In this document: positions 32,602-41,994 of the stretch, piece after piece
Layout: each line of letters begins with the position of its first letter
Position numbering within the stretch: the first letter of the stretch is position 1
Assembly (NCBI GenBank): GCA_019637875.1
Contig: JAHBUW010000007.1
Span: forward strand, 1 to 64,000
Source of the DNA: Pseudobdellovibrionaceae bacterium
GTDB lineage: Bacteria > Bdellovibrionota > Bdellovibrionia > Bdellovibrionales > Bdellovibrionaceae
Direction: 5' to 3'
Length of the DNA: 64,000 nucleotides
The notes under the pieces: generated by a model
What the model was told of the DNA's origin: nothing
The model's database searches: none
What the model saw: only the letters and a program-made list of their open reading frames with translations
Translations under genes and position numbers: made by a program

Positions 32602-33725
32602 TCGGCTTTCTTTTCCAACTTCAAATCGAAATAGTCGGGCGGAATGAAGTCCGGCTCGTGCGGATAACGGTAAGCTTTGTAAGAGGCGAGATCGGGTTTG
32701 CCCGAGCGCTCGTAAACGCGGCTCCAGAGCTGAGCCAAAAGCGCGGCGGAGCGGCCCATGTGCTTCACCTGAAGCTTCCGGAACTCCTTCGCCATCTTGG
32801 GTGTGATCTCGCGTTCGGCGGCGGTGCGGATCTCCATGCCTTTGTCGTTCTGTACGCTCGAAGGCTTCTTCACCTTGTCGACTTTCAGCAGGGCGGGAAG
32901 ATCGCCGGCCGAAAGCGTACTCAACGCGCGCATCTTTTCCACGGGGTTTTCCAGAAGCAGGAATGCGATCTCTTTATTCTTGGCGGGGTCACGTTTCGTT
33001 TTCGGGAGCGTTTCGGCCTGTTTGAGCAGGCGACGGGCTTCTTGGATCACTTCCAAAGTCAGGCGCTCGTCTTGGTGGTTCACGGCAACGTCTTCGTAGA
33101 AGGAGTGGATGCCGCCGTGACCCGCTTTGTAGCCGTCATAGTCGGCGGTGGAGTGCAGGGGTTGGCTGGCGTCGCCGACGAAGTGACCCATGATCGCGAC
33201 GTTCACCATCCACTCATAGATCGACTGGTTGAAGGCGAGTTTGTCGTCTTGTTCTTCTCCGCGGTTCGTGGGTTTTTTGGCTTTTTCCGCGATGCCGGCG
33301 AAGTCCAAGCCGCGGCGGACGAACTGATCCACGCGCCACCACACCGAACCGAGTTCGCGGTGAAGCGACATGATCTTCGTCCCTTCTTTATACTGGTTGT
33401 CTTTCCCTTCGAATTCGATTTGCAGTTTGCGGTAGTCGATGCCGATGTCCGAAGGAAGAAGGCCGATGACCTCGGGATCGATGAAGTGCGTGGGGCCGTT
33501 GATCGCGGTGATCTCGGGGCCTTTCGAACGCCATGAGGTATCGGGGATGTTGCAGAGGCTTGCGAACATCGGCACGCGCGCCCGCAGGAAGAGCGAGAGA
33601 TTTTCATCCGCCACCGAGAAGATCGCGGCTTCGCATACGACCTGGTGACCGCGCATTCCCCAAGCATTGGCCTTGACGTTGAATCCGACGACTAACGCGA
33701 AAATCAGCAAAAGCGACTTACCCAT
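32598..33725 (-). CDS. Secreted S1/P1-type nuclease
   Basis: The product has 375 residues. Signal peptide 1-21 ends KANA, so the mature protein starts with Trp22 and has His27 (WGMRGHQ). In the S1/P1 and phospholipase C superfamily the N-terminal Trp and nearby His are zinc ligands. Further ligand motifs are THFID, GHFVGDASQPLHSTADYDG and HSFYED. The family are zinc nucleases that also remove 3'-phosphates from nucleotides, yielding nucleosides. It overlaps the permease gene by 8 bases and is co-translated with the nucleoside-type ABC importer. Confidence 0.88.
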   Translation of the reverse strand: MGKSLLLIFALVVGFNVKANAWGMRGHQVVCEAAIFSVADENLSLFLRARVPMFASLCNIPDTSWRSKGPEITAINGPTHFIDPEVIGLLPSDIGIDYRKLQIEFEGKDNQYKEGTKIMSLHRELGSVWWRVDQFVRRGLDFAGIAEKAKKPTNRGEEQDDKLAFNQSIYEWMVNVAIMGHFVGDASQPLHSTADYDGYKAGHGGIHSFYEDVAVNHQDERLTLEVIQEARRLLKQAETLPKTKRDPAKNKEIAFLLLENPVEKMRALSTLSAGDLPALLKVDKVKKPSSVQNDKGMEIRTAAEREITPKMAKEFRKLQVKHMGRSAALLAQLWSRVYERSGKPDLASYKAYRYPHEPDFIPPDYFDLKLEKKAE

Positions 33726-34566
33726 GACGACCCATCCCTTTCGGCGTTGAATGGCGTTGATAAAAACCCGCAAGCGCCACGATTGTCACGACGTACGGCA
33801 GGATCTGGATGAATTGGACCGGCACGTCGACGGCGCCCTGCAAGCGGATTTGGGCGGCGTCGATCAAGGCAAAGAACAGGCAGGCGAGCAAAGTCGGTAC
33901 CGGTCGCCACGCGCCGAAGATCACGGCGGCCAGCGCCATGAAGCCGCGTCCCGCCGACATCATCGGCGAGTAGCTGGCCGAAATCAGAAGCGTCAGGCTT
34001 GCGCCTCCCAAGCCGGTGAGGAGTCCGCAGGCCGCGAGCGCTCCCAGGCGGATACGTACGTCAGAGAGGCCTTCGCTGACGAGAACCTCGGGGGCTTCAC
34101 CGGCGAAACGCAGACGCAGACCCCAAATGCTGCGGTAATAGAGATAGAGGACCAATCCGATCAACACGGCGGCGAGCGCATAGAATTCCAAGCCCATCAT
34201 CTTTTCGGGGGCGAGTGGCGGCGGTGAGCCCGTCGTATCGAAAAGAATTTTGGTGATGAAAGGCGCGAGCCCGAAAACGAAAAGGTTCAAGGCCGTGCCC
34301 ACGATGATCTGGTCGGAACGAAAACGCAAAACGAACAGAGCCTGAATCAAGGCCAACGCGACGCCCGCGCCCATGGCCGCCGAGAGGGCCAGCCACGTGG
34401 AACCTGTCAGCAGCGCCGTGACCGAAGCGGTCAGCGCGCCGAGCAACATCATTCCTTCGAGTCCCAGCTGCGCGACGCCCGCGCGTTCGGACAAAAGGCC
34501 GCCGATCGCCGCCAGCATGAGCGGCAGCGCCAAACGCGAGACCGAAAGAAAGAATTCCGCGATCAA
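33718..34566 (-). CDS. ABC transporter permease, nucleoside/simple-sugar type (2)
   Basis: This is a polytopic inner-membrane protein of 282 residues with 8-9 hydrophobic helices. It has the family block LSERAGVAQLGLEGMMLLGA near the N terminus, a hallmark of the permeases paired with BMP-type binding proteins. It overlaps permease 1 by four bases at the 5' end and the nuclease gene by eight bases at the 3' end. Confidence 0.92.
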   Translation of the reverse strand: MIAEFFLSVSRLALPLMLAAIGGLLSERAGVAQLGLEGMMLLGALTASVTALLTGSTWLALSAAMGAGVALALIQALFVLRFRSDQIIVGTALNLFVFGLAPFITKILFDTTGSPPPLAPEKMMGLEFYALAAVLIGLVLYLYYRSIWGLRLRFAGEAPEVLVSEGLSDVRIRLGALAACGLLTGLGGASLTLLISASYSPMMSAGRGFMALAAVIFGAWRPVPTLLACLFFALIDAAQIRLQGAVDVPVQFIQILPYVVTIVALAGFYQRHSTPKGMGRHG

Positions 34567-35636
34567 GTTTTCGATGCGGCCTCCGTTCTATTGAAGACGC
34601 TCTTCAGGCGTCCCAGCGGCAAAAGTTCGCAGCCGATGACGGACAAGATGATGATGGCCTGAATCACTTTCGCGAAGTCGCGATTGATGAGCTCGGTTTC
34701 CATGTCCAAATCCGCGGCGCCCTTATGCAAAAGCCCGAACAGAAGCGCGGAGGGAATGACCGCGAGCGGTTGGTTGCGCGCGAGCAGCGCGACCGCGATC
34801 CCCATGAAGCCGTACTCGGGTGAAAATCCGTAGCGGAGTTTGCCCGACGATCCCAAGATGTCGTTCATCGCGACCAAACCCGCGATGCCGCCGGCGACCG
34901 CCATGGCGACCACGATCCAGCGTTTAACGGGAAGGCCTTGGTGCTCGCTGACCCGCGCGTTCCAACCCATCGCCCGCCATTCGAAGCCTATACGTGTTTT
35001 CGCGAAGAACCACTGAAAGAAGAAACAAAGCGCGAGCGCGACGAGGAACGAGATGTTGAGCGGGCTCGACGGCAACCATCTTTGGATCGGGTCCCAAGCC
35101 ATCGACGAGTAAAAGGCGGGGAGGAGATCTGTTTCCGGATTTTGCGAAGATGAGCTTTGGAATTTCTCGACGACGAAGAAACTCAGCAGCCCCACCGCGA
35201 TGAAGTTCAGCATGATCGTGACGACGACCTCATGCGAGCCGCGATAGGCGCGCAGCCAACCCGCGAGGCCGCCCCAAAGCGCGCCGCCGCAGAAGGCGGC
35301 CATGACGGCGACGGGGTACGCGATGGCCGAGGGGAAATCGCCCGTCGTGAAAACCGTGAGCCCCAAAAGCGAAGTCGCGAGCGCGCCCATGTTGAGCTGC
35401 CCTTCGCCACCGATATTGAAAAGGCCCACGCGAAAGCTGATCGCGACCGCGAGACCGGTGAACATGAGCGACGTCGCGTAGAACAAGGAAAGGGCGATGT
35501 CTTCGGGCGAGGCGGTGCCGCTCGTCCAGAGGATACGCAAAATCGTCGCGGGGCTTTCGCCGGCGACGGCCGCGACGGACAGACTCAGCGCCAATCCCAA
35601 AACCAATCCTGTGGCCGATTTCAGAAGCGCGTTCAT
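34563..35636 (-). CDS. ABC transporter permease, nucleoside/simple-sugar type (1)
   Basis: The product has 357 residues and is polytopic, with ISFRVGLFNIGGEGQLNMGALA, the conserved permease motif that forms the coupling region. ATG 35636 overlaps the ATP-binding gene stop (ATGA); the frame extending to 36020 is a shadow of that gene. With the second permease it forms the heterodimeric channel of the importer. Confidence 0.92.
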   Translation of the reverse strand: MNALLKSATGLVLGLALSLSVAAVAGESPATILRILWTSGTASPEDIALSLFYATSLMFTGLAVAISFRVGLFNIGGEGQLNMGALATSLLGLTVFTTGDFPSAIAYPVAVMAAFCGGALWGGLAGWLRAYRGSHEVVVTIMLNFIAVGLLSFFVVEKFQSSSSQNPETDLLPAFYSSMAWDPIQRWLPSSPLNISFLVALALCFFFQWFFAKTRIGFEWRAMGWNARVSEHQGLPVKRWIVVAMAVAGGIAGLVAMNDILGSSGKLRYGFSPEYGFMGIAVALLARNQPLAVIPSALLFGLLHKGAADLDMETELINRDFAKVIQAIIILSVIGCELLPLGRLKSVFNRTEAASKT

Positions 35637-37159
35637 TGTAACCCCGCCATCGCCCGGCCGACGACTTCGGCCGAGAATTTTTCGCGCGGAAGCTCCAAGC
35701 GCAGTTCGCCGCGGTAAAGAACGAAAATGCGGTCGCAAAGCGAGAAGAGCTCGTCGACGTCGGCCGAAACGAGCATGGTCACCGCGCCGTTCAGGCGCGC
35801 TTCGCGGAGTTTGTCGTGAATCCGCCGCGCGGCCAAGATGTCGATGCCGCGGGTGGGGTGGCAGGCGCAGATGAATTTCGGGCGCGCACGGAATTCCCGC
35901 GCGGCGACGACCTTTTGTTGGTTGCCACCCGAAAATCCCGAAAATATCTTTTCCGTTTCGCGGGGGCGGACGTCGAAGGTCTCTAGGTCGTGTTCGAGTT
36001 CGACGCGCGCCTCGGTCCAACGCATGAGTCCGCGTTGGCTGTGGTCGGCTTCACGTCCGAGGACGTAATTCTCCAGCGCGCTGAATTCGCGGATCGCGGC
36101 TTGATTCAAACGGTCGGCGGGAATCCAGGCCAGGCCCCGCGCTTTCAGCTCGGGAAGTCCCATGACGGTCAGGTCCGCTTCGTCCCAAGTGACCTCACCA
36201 TCGATGAGGAATTCACGGGGATGGACGAGCATCTCGGTCAGCTCGTCTTGGCCATTGCCGTCGACGCCGGCGAAGCCGACGATTTCGCCGGGCCGAAGCT
36301 GCAAATCCCATTGGCCGAGCCGTCGGTGCGGATTTTCGCGATGCCGACCGCCGCGGACACGGATGCGTACGCCCGCGTTTTCGCCCAAACGAACCGCCGC
36401 CTCGTCACGAAGGGGCGGCAGCTTTTCGCCGATCATCTTTTCGGCCAGACTGTGTTCGGTTTCCGTGCCGATCGCGCCGGTCCAGACGAGCTTTCCGCGC
36501 CGAAGCACCGTGATGGTGTCGGCGATGCTCAAGACCTCTTTGAGTTTGTGGGTGATCAGGATAATGGTTTTGCCTTCGGCCTTCAGCAGCTTCAAACGTT
36601 CGAGGAACGGGGCGACTTCTTGGGGTGCGAGGACCGCCGTCGGTTCATCCAGAATCAGAAGCTCGCTCGGATGGGCGAGCGCTTTCAGAATTTCCAGACG
36701 CTGCTGCTCGCCGACGGACATTTCGCGAACGGGTTTATCCCACGGCACCGGGAGTCCGTAGTGGGCCGCCAGTCGTTCGGCGCGTTCGCGTAAACGGCTT
36801 CGATTCAAAGGGACGAGCGCGCGTGGTCCAGAGACACTCGCCGTGACCTCGAGTGCGAAGTGTTCGAGGCCCGTCAGATTTTCGGCCTGCATGAAGTGTT
36901 GGTGAACCATCGACAGGCCCACCGCTTTCGCTTGGAGCGGCGACGCCCACGGGCGCGGGGCGCCTTTCCAGAAGATGCGTCCGGTGTCGGCAGTGTCGAG
37001 GCCGAACAGGATTTTCATGAGCGTCGATTTGCCGGCGCCGTTTTCGCCGATCAGCGCGTGGATGCCGCCCTTCTCGATGCGCCACGAGATATCGTCGTTC
37101 GCGGTCGTTACTCCGCAAACCTTGGTTACGTTCTCGATGGAGAGCAGCGGTGTGGACAT
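35633..37159 (-). CDS. ABC transporter ATP-binding protein, double NBD
   Basis: The product has 508 residues with two nucleotide-binding domains. The first has Walker A IGENGAGKSTLMK, signature SVGEQQRLEILK and Walker B LLILDEPTAVL. The second has the degenerate Walker A VDGNGQDEL and signature FSGGNQQKVVAAREF, with CHPTRGID in place of a normal Walker B stretch. This is typical of the simple-sugar/nucleoside importers. The start is ATG 37159, overlapping the stop of the binding-protein gene (TGATG); a GTG at 37162 is the alternative. Confidence 0.93.
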   Translation of the reverse strand: MSTPLLSIENVTKVCGVTTANDDISWRIEKGGIHALIGENGAGKSTLMKILFGLDTADTGRIFWKGAPRPWASPLQAKAVGLSMVHQHFMQAENLTGLEHFALEVTASVSGPRALVPLNRSRLRERAERLAAHYGLPVPWDKPVREMSVGEQQRLEILKALAHPSELLILDEPTAVLAPQEVAPFLERLKLLKAEGKTIILITHKLKEVLSIADTITVLRRGKLVWTGAIGTETEHSLAEKMIGEKLPPLRDEAAVRLGENAGVRIRVRGGRHRENPHRRLGQWDLQLRPGEIVGFAGVDGNGQDELTEMLVHPREFLIDGEVTWDEADLTVMGLPELKARGLAWIPADRLNQAAIREFSALENYVLGREADHSQRGLMRWTEARVELEHDLETFDVRPRETEKIFSGFSGGNQQKVVAAREFRARPKFICACHPTRGIDILAARRIHDKLREARLNGAVTMLVSADVDELFSLCDRIFVLYRGELRLELPREKFSAEVVGRAMAGLQ

Positions 37160-38154
37160 CACTTCTTGGTTTGGTAGTAGTCGGGAACTTTGATTTTACC
37201 GGCCAAGATATCGGCACGGAGCTGCTCGAGTTTCGCTTTGGCTTCGGGAGTGATCAACTTTTCGTTGTGTTCGTCGACGGCGTAATCGATGCCTTTGTCT
37301 TTCAGGCCGAAGCGCGCGACACCGGCTTGGAACTTGCCTTCTTTGACGTCGCGGATGGTATCGAAAACGGCGACGTCCACACGTTTGAGCATGCTGGTCA
37401 GCACGGTGCCCGGGCGCATCCAGTTTTGGTTCGAGTCGACCCCGATCACGAATTTTTTCTGCGTCGCCGCGGCTTCGAACGCGCCCGCGCCCGAAGCGCC
37501 AGCTGCGACGAAGGTGACGTCCACGCCGCCTGAGAACTGCGCGAGCGCGAGTTCTTTCGCCTTCGTGGGATTGTTCCAGGCGTCGCCGGTCACACCGATG
37601 TAGTTCACCGTGACCGTCGCTTTGGGATTCACTTTTTTGGCTCCCGCGGAGTAGCCCATCTCGAAGCGGCGGATCAGCGGAATGTCCATGCCGCCGATGA
37701 AGCCGAGTTTGCCGCTTTTCGAGGTCAACGCGGCCAAGGCGCCGACGAGGAACGAACCTTCATGTTCTTCGAACAAAAGCGCGCGCACGTTGGGCGCGGA
37801 GACTTCCGCGTCGACGACCGCGAATTTCTGCTCGGGAAATTGTGCCGCGACCTTTTTGACCGCGTCGGCCTGGGCGAAACCGACGCCGATGATGAGGTCG
37901 AATTTTTTGCGGGCAAAGCCGCGGTGGAAGTTTTCGAGAGCGTTGAGGTCCGAAGCTTCGACGTACTTCAGGTCGATACCGAGTTCTTTTTGCGCGCGGG
38001 TCGCGCCGACGAAGGCCGCCGTGTTGAAACTCTTGTCGTCTTTGCCGCCCTTATCGAGGACGAGTCCGACTTTGAGTTGAGCGAAGGCGACGGGCACCAC
38101 CAGCACCTGGAGGAGAATCAGGCGCAGGACGAAGCGAAGCGGATTCGGCGACAT
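37159..38154 (-). CDS. BMP-family substrate-binding protein (nucleoside-type)
   Basis: The 331-residue periplasmic binding protein has a signal peptide (about 1-25, ending VAFA) and no lipobox Cys. It has the BMP-family motifs VGLVLDKGGKDDKSFN, IIGVGFAQADAVKKVA, GFIGGMDIP and VIGVDSNQNWM. Related proteins bind purine or other nucleosides. The Asp and Phe of DKSFN commonly contact the ligand. AAGGAG lies before ATG 38154. It is first in the operon binding protein, ATPase, permease, permease, nuclease, small secreted protein. Confidence 0.93.
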   Translation of the reverse strand: MSPNPLRFVLRLILLQVLVVPVAFAQLKVGLVLDKGGKDDKSFNTAAFVGATRAQKELGIDLKYVEASDLNALENFHRGFARKKFDLIIGVGFAQADAVKKVAAQFPEQKFAVVDAEVSAPNVRALLFEEHEGSFLVGALAALTSKSGKLGFIGGMDIPLIRRFEMGYSAGAKKVNPKATVTVNYIGVTGDAWNNPTKAKELALAQFSGGVDVTFVAAGASGAGAFEAAATQKKFVIGVDSNQNWMRPGTVLTSMLKRVDVAVFDTIRDVKEGKFQAGVARFGLKDKGIDYAVDEHNEKLITPEAKAKLEQLRADILAGKIKVPDYYQTKK

Positions 38155-38323
38155 GGCGGGCTCCTTTTTGACGCGGACTTTAGGAACTGGGCGAGCCCAC
38201 GTCAACCGCCGAATTCCCTCCAAAATTCAGGTGTTTAGTTCCATTCCCGAGGAGCCGGGAATTGCTCAAGAATAATAACTGAATAGCATATACTTAATCA
38301 ATAGATAATCATATAGTTCAGCC

Positions 38324-39040
38324 ATGGACGCCGAGACTTCCCTTCCCCTGTCTTCTCAATTTTATAGCCCAGACCCTCGGTCTTTCAGTACGGCGGTGAC
38401 GGCGGGAGCCAGTCTCGGAGTTCGGGTGTTTGCCGAAGGCGACTGGCTTTACCAGGCGGGTGAAGCGCCGACCTTCATCTTTGTCGTGAAGTCCGGTGCC
38501 GTGAAACTCACTCGGAACGTTTCGGGGCTTCGGGGGCGGATGGGCCATGCCGAATTTATCACCCGTATCGCGGGGGGCGGAGACATTCTGGGCGCCCGGG
38601 CGGTTTTGGCGGGAGAGCGTCTTCAAGAAAGCGCCCGGAGCTTGACGCGTACGGAAGTCGAAGTCTTCGAGTTGAGTGAGATCTTACGCATCATGAGCGG
38701 GCCGCCGACACTCTTGCGTACGCTTTTGCATTCACTGGGACAGCAGGTCGAAGACAATGTGGCGGAAGAAGCCCGCCGCTATCTGGCCAGTGTGCAAGAG
38801 CGGATCGCGCAGTGTCTTTTGGGCCTGGCGGATCGCTTCGGTGTCGAAGCAAGCGAGGGAATTCGTATCGGTCTTCGGCTGAGCCGCAACGAGTTGGCGC
38901 AGCTTTCGGGAACGATCAACGAATCCCTGTCGCGTCATCTGACCGAATTGAAGGACGAAGGCATTTTGGGACTTCGCGGAAAAGAGATTTTCGTCAAGAA
39001 CCGCGCAGCGCTGATGGCGAAAGCGGGCATCCTGAGTTAG
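38324..39040 (+). CDS. Crp/Fnr-family transcriptional regulator
   Basis: The product has 238 residues. An N-terminal cyclic-nucleotide-binding-type beta-roll (about 30-130) is followed by a C-terminal HTH with LSRNELAQLSGTINESLSRHLTEL, standard for the family. The four N-terminal Cys of true FNR are absent, so it does not carry that Fe-S cluster. The effector is unknown. No clear SD precedes the ATG; AT-rich upstream DNA contains TATACT (38289-38294), a possible minus-10. It is divergent from the nucleoside-importer operon and could control it, which is only positional reasoning. Confidence 0.9.
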   Translation: MDAETSLPLSSQFYSPDPRSFSTAVTAGASLGVRVFAEGDWLYQAGEAPTFIFVVKSGAVKLTRNVSGLRGRMGHAEFITRIAGGGDILGARAVLAGERLQESARSLTRTEVEVFELSEILRIMSGPPTLLRTLLHSLGQQVEDNVAEEARRYLASVQERIAQCLLGLADRFGVEASEGIRIGLRLSRNELAQLSGTINESLSRHLTELKDEGILGLRGKEIFVKNRAALMAKAGILS

Positions 39041-39074
39041 CGTTGCGGGTCTCAACCCCAACCAAGGATGCGAC

Positions 39075-39863
39075 ATGTACGGCAAGACTCTGGGACTTCT
39101 CGCGCTGACTCTTTTCACGAGCGCCACCGCTTTCGCTAAACTTCATACGAAAACCATCGAATACAAAGAGGGCGACACCGTTCTTGAGGGCGTCCTTTAC
39201 CACGACGACAAATTCAAAGGCGCGCGTCCCGCGGTGATCGTCGTTCACGAGTGGATGGGACTCGACAACTACGCCAAATCGCGCGCCCAAGAACTTGCGG
39301 CCCAGGGCTACATCGCACTGGCCGCCGACATCTACGGTAAAGGCGTGAAGGTCACCGATCTGAAGCAAGCCGGGGAGCTCGCGGGCAAATACAAATCCGA
39401 CCGCGCGCTTTTGCGTAAGCGGGCGCAGGCGGCGTTCGATACGCTGCTCGCGCAGAAGAACGTAAACAAGGACCAGATGCTGGCCATCGGCTTTTGCTTC
39501 GGCGGCACCACGGTTTTGGAACTCGCGCGCGCGGGCGCGCCCGTCGCGGGCGTCGTCAGTTTCCATGGCGGTCTGGACAGCCCGACGCCGGCGGATGCGA
39601 AAAGTATCAAAGCTAAAGTCCTCGTCCTGCACGGCGCGATCGATCCCTTCGTGAAGCCCGCCGAAATCGCGGGATTTTACAAAGAGATGGATGACGCGAA
39701 AGTCGACTACCAGTTCATTTCCTACGCGGGCGCCGTCCACAAGTTCTCGAATCCCGAGGCGGGGGATAACGTCGCGTCGGGCGCCGCCTACAATAAACTG
39801 GCGGATCAGCGCTCGCAAAAGGCGATGCGCGCGTTCTTCGACGAGATCGTACTGAAGAAGTGA
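39075..39863 (+). CDS. Periplasmic dienelactone-hydrolase family protein
   Basis: The product has 262 residues with a signal peptide (about 1-21), so it is exported. The alpha/beta-hydrolase triad is Cys in GFCFGG (about 137), Asp in HGAIDPFV and His in GAVHKFSNP. The oxyanion segment HEWMGL is present. The substrate is unknown; despite the family name these enzymes often act on other esters. A terminator hairpin follows the stop codon. Confidence 0.88.
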   Translation: MYGKTLGLLALTLFTSATAFAKLHTKTIEYKEGDTVLEGVLYHDDKFKGARPAVIVVHEWMGLDNYAKSRAQELAAQGYIALAADIYGKGVKVTDLKQAGELAGKYKSDRALLRKRAQAAFDTLLAQKNVNKDQMLAIGFCFGGTTVLELARAGAPVAGVVSFHGGLDSPTPADAKSIKAKVLVLHGAIDPFVKPAEIAGFYKEMDDAKVDYQFISYAGAVHKFSNPEAGDNVASGAAYNKLADQRSQKAMRAFFDEIVLKK

Positions 39864-39874
39864 TGAGTAGCGTC

Positions 39875-39907
39875 TCGGTATGAGGCGCCCCGGGCGCCTT
39901 TTACCGA
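39875..39907 (+). terminator. Intrinsic terminator after the hydrolase
   Basis: AGGCGCC (39883-39889) and GGCGCCT (39893-39899) form a GC stem, with outer TCGGTA (39875-39880) pairing with TACCGA (39902-39907). A TTTT run follows the inner stem. Confidence 0.85.
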
Positions 39908-39952
39908 AACTTTGCTTACGGATTTTACAGGACCAGCCGATCTAATCTAACT

Positions 39953-41929
39953 ATGATCAGAGGGAATGTCCTGAAGCTCTTACGGGTAGGGTTCGTCGCC
40001 ACCTACGTTGTTTTTCTTGGAACCATATTCCAGAACTGTGCTCCGAGTATGGAGATGGCGAACCGTGAGCCGTCCATGGAGCGGTCACTCGCATGCGCTG
40101 ATCCGAGCTGTAGTGACCTGATCGTGGAACCCTCTTCTCTCAATTGTGAATTTAATGGTTTTGTCGTCGAAAACGGCGTCGGGATCTTGGCGTATAAAAG
40201 TTCCGCCGCGACGACCTGCGAATTTGAAACCCGCATTTGCACCGATGGCGAGTTGTCGGGTCGTTTCGAATTTCCGGAGTGTGACCCGGTGATGGGCGCG
40301 AAGAAACTCTGTCTTTTTGACGGGAAAGTCGTGCCTCATGGAAAGTCGGTCGATGCGTACTCAACATCCAACGGTGCATGCGAAGTTCAGAAGCGTGTGT
40401 GCAGCGACGGAATCTTGAGCGGCAGTTTTCAATTCGCGAAATGTAAAAAGGAGGGGCCGCTTTCGTGCCTCTTCGGCGGAAAAACGATCCCTCACGGAGC
40501 GACAACAAAAGCCTACGCCCTCATGAATCCGGTCGGCGAGGACTGTCGATCCGAAAATCGGCTCTGCTCCAACGGAGTTCTGAGCGGAGAATTCACCCAT
40601 ACGAGTTGCGCCCGCGCGATGAGGTCCTGCGCGGCGGACCGTCAAACAATCGATCACGGGTCGAGCGCCGTCATGTACGCGAGCGCGTCCGTTCCTTTCG
40701 GACAAAAGTGTCAGCGGCAAACCCGAAAATGCGCGGACGGCATCCTTTCCGGAAGCTACGGATACGGCACCTGCGTCGAGCAGAAGCCCCTCGACTGCAA
40801 AATCGGCGACGAGGTCGTCGCCCACGGCAAGACCGTCAAGGCCTATCGGGTCGCGAACGTCGGCTTTGAGGGCGCATGCGAGCCGGAGACCCGCGTCTGC
40901 ACTGACGGTGTCCTGTCCGGCAAGTTCAAGCACCTCGCCTGCGAGCGGGCGGCGGTACCGTCCACGATCCACCTCTATATGAAGGGAAGCGGCGCGAACG
41001 GCCACGCCGGCACCGATCCGGAGAAACCCCTTAAAAACCTGAACGGCGTTCTCCGGGCCATCACGAACACCTACGGCCAATTCAAAAAAGACATCGTGGT
41101 GAACATCCATCCCGAAACATACGTGGATGAGGACGTCCAGTGGACTTACGCTTCGCCCGATCACCGCATCACCTTCCGTCCTTGGACGGGCATGAAAGGT
41201 CGCCCGAGGTTCCTGCGCACGAGCTCGACCGCTAAATCTTTCTTTTCGGTACTGGCCGTCAATAACAAGCGTAGCAACCTGCACTTCTATCAGCTCGACA
41301 TCGAGGGCTACCACGCCGGCATCAAACTGAACGGCCTCAAGGACGCCCGCGCCGCGTTCAACTCGCACAACTCGGTGAAGGAGTGCTTCTTCCTGAAGAT
41401 CGGCCAGCTACACGTGGCGGGCGAAACGGAGCACGCTTACTCGGCCCTCGGAATCGCCAACTCACGGAACAACGAGATCAGCGGCAACCGCTTCTACCAC
41501 ATCGAAAACAAGCCGGGCGTTGAGTTGGGGAAGATCCACGCGATCTACGCTGCTTATTCCGCGCATGACAATGTCATCCGGAACAACTTCTTTGTGAACG
41601 TTAGCGGGTATCCGGTGAAATTCCGCGACGGCTCGAACAATAACCTGGTCGAGGGGAACCTCTTCTGGAAAACCAGCAACCATCCTTACGGGCTGGTGGT
41701 CTCGGACAATCTGAATTACGGCGTCGAGTGTCCCAACATCAACGTCGTGATGAGGAACAACTACTTCGGCACCAACTACTTCGATCAGGCCGGCGGCGAG
41801 CCCGGGCACATCATCCATCCCGACCGTAACTACGATCACTGCGCCCTGAAGACCCCGCGCTTGCGCGGCACCGGTAACATTCGGGTGAAGCACCTCAGCG
41901 AGCTGCAGGATCTGTGGAATAAAAAGTAA
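39953..41929 (+). CDS. Cys-repeat plus beta-helix surface lipoprotein
   Basis: The product has 658 residues. The N-terminal hydrophobic segment ends IFQNC (Cys29), an atypical lipobox. Five repeats of about 45-50 residues follow (about 64-110, 119-164, 170-219, 225-274 and 281-330). Each has four Cys and the pattern HG...C...R.C.DG.LSG.F...C. The C-terminal half (about 335-658) resembles a right-handed parallel beta-helix of the pectate-lyase type (NNEISGNRFYHI, DNVIRNNFFVN, NNLVEGNLFW). It may bind or cut polysaccharide, but catalytic residues cannot be assigned. The start at 39953 has a weak SD. Confidence 0.72.
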   Translation: MIRGNVLKLLRVGFVATYVVFLGTIFQNCAPSMEMANREPSMERSLACADPSCSDLIVEPSSLNCEFNGFVVENGVGILAYKSSAATTCEFETRICTDGELSGRFEFPECDPVMGAKKLCLFDGKVVPHGKSVDAYSTSNGACEVQKRVCSDGILSGSFQFAKCKKEGPLSCLFGGKTIPHGATTKAYALMNPVGEDCRSENRLCSNGVLSGEFTHTSCARAMRSCAADRQTIDHGSSAVMYASASVPFGQKCQRQTRKCADGILSGSYGYGTCVEQKPLDCKIGDEVVAHGKTVKAYRVANVGFEGACEPETRVCTDGVLSGKFKHLACERAAVPSTIHLYMKGSGANGHAGTDPEKPLKNLNGVLRAITNTYGQFKKDIVVNIHPETYVDEDVQWTYASPDHRITFRPWTGMKGRPRFLRTSSTAKSFFSVLAVNNKRSNLHFYQLDIEGYHAGIKLNGLKDARAAFNSHNSVKECFFLKIGQLHVAGETEHAYSALGIANSRNNEISGNRFYHIENKPGVELGKIHAIYAAYSAHDNVIRNNFFVNVSGYPVKFRDGSNNNLVEGNLFWKTSNHPYGLVVSDNLNYGVECPNINVVMRNNYFGTNYFDQAGGEPGHIIHPDRNYDHCALKTPRLRGTGNIRVKHLSELQDLWNKK

Positions 41930-41994
41930 ACGCCCGCCCGTGCGGTGACTTCTTGCTTGGCTATTCGGAAGACCCGATCTATCTCTCACGAGGC

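Noticed and set aside
38324-39040. Oxygen-sensing FNR
   Set aside because: The N-terminal Cys cluster needed for the Fe-S centre is absent; only the general Crp/Fnr class is supported.
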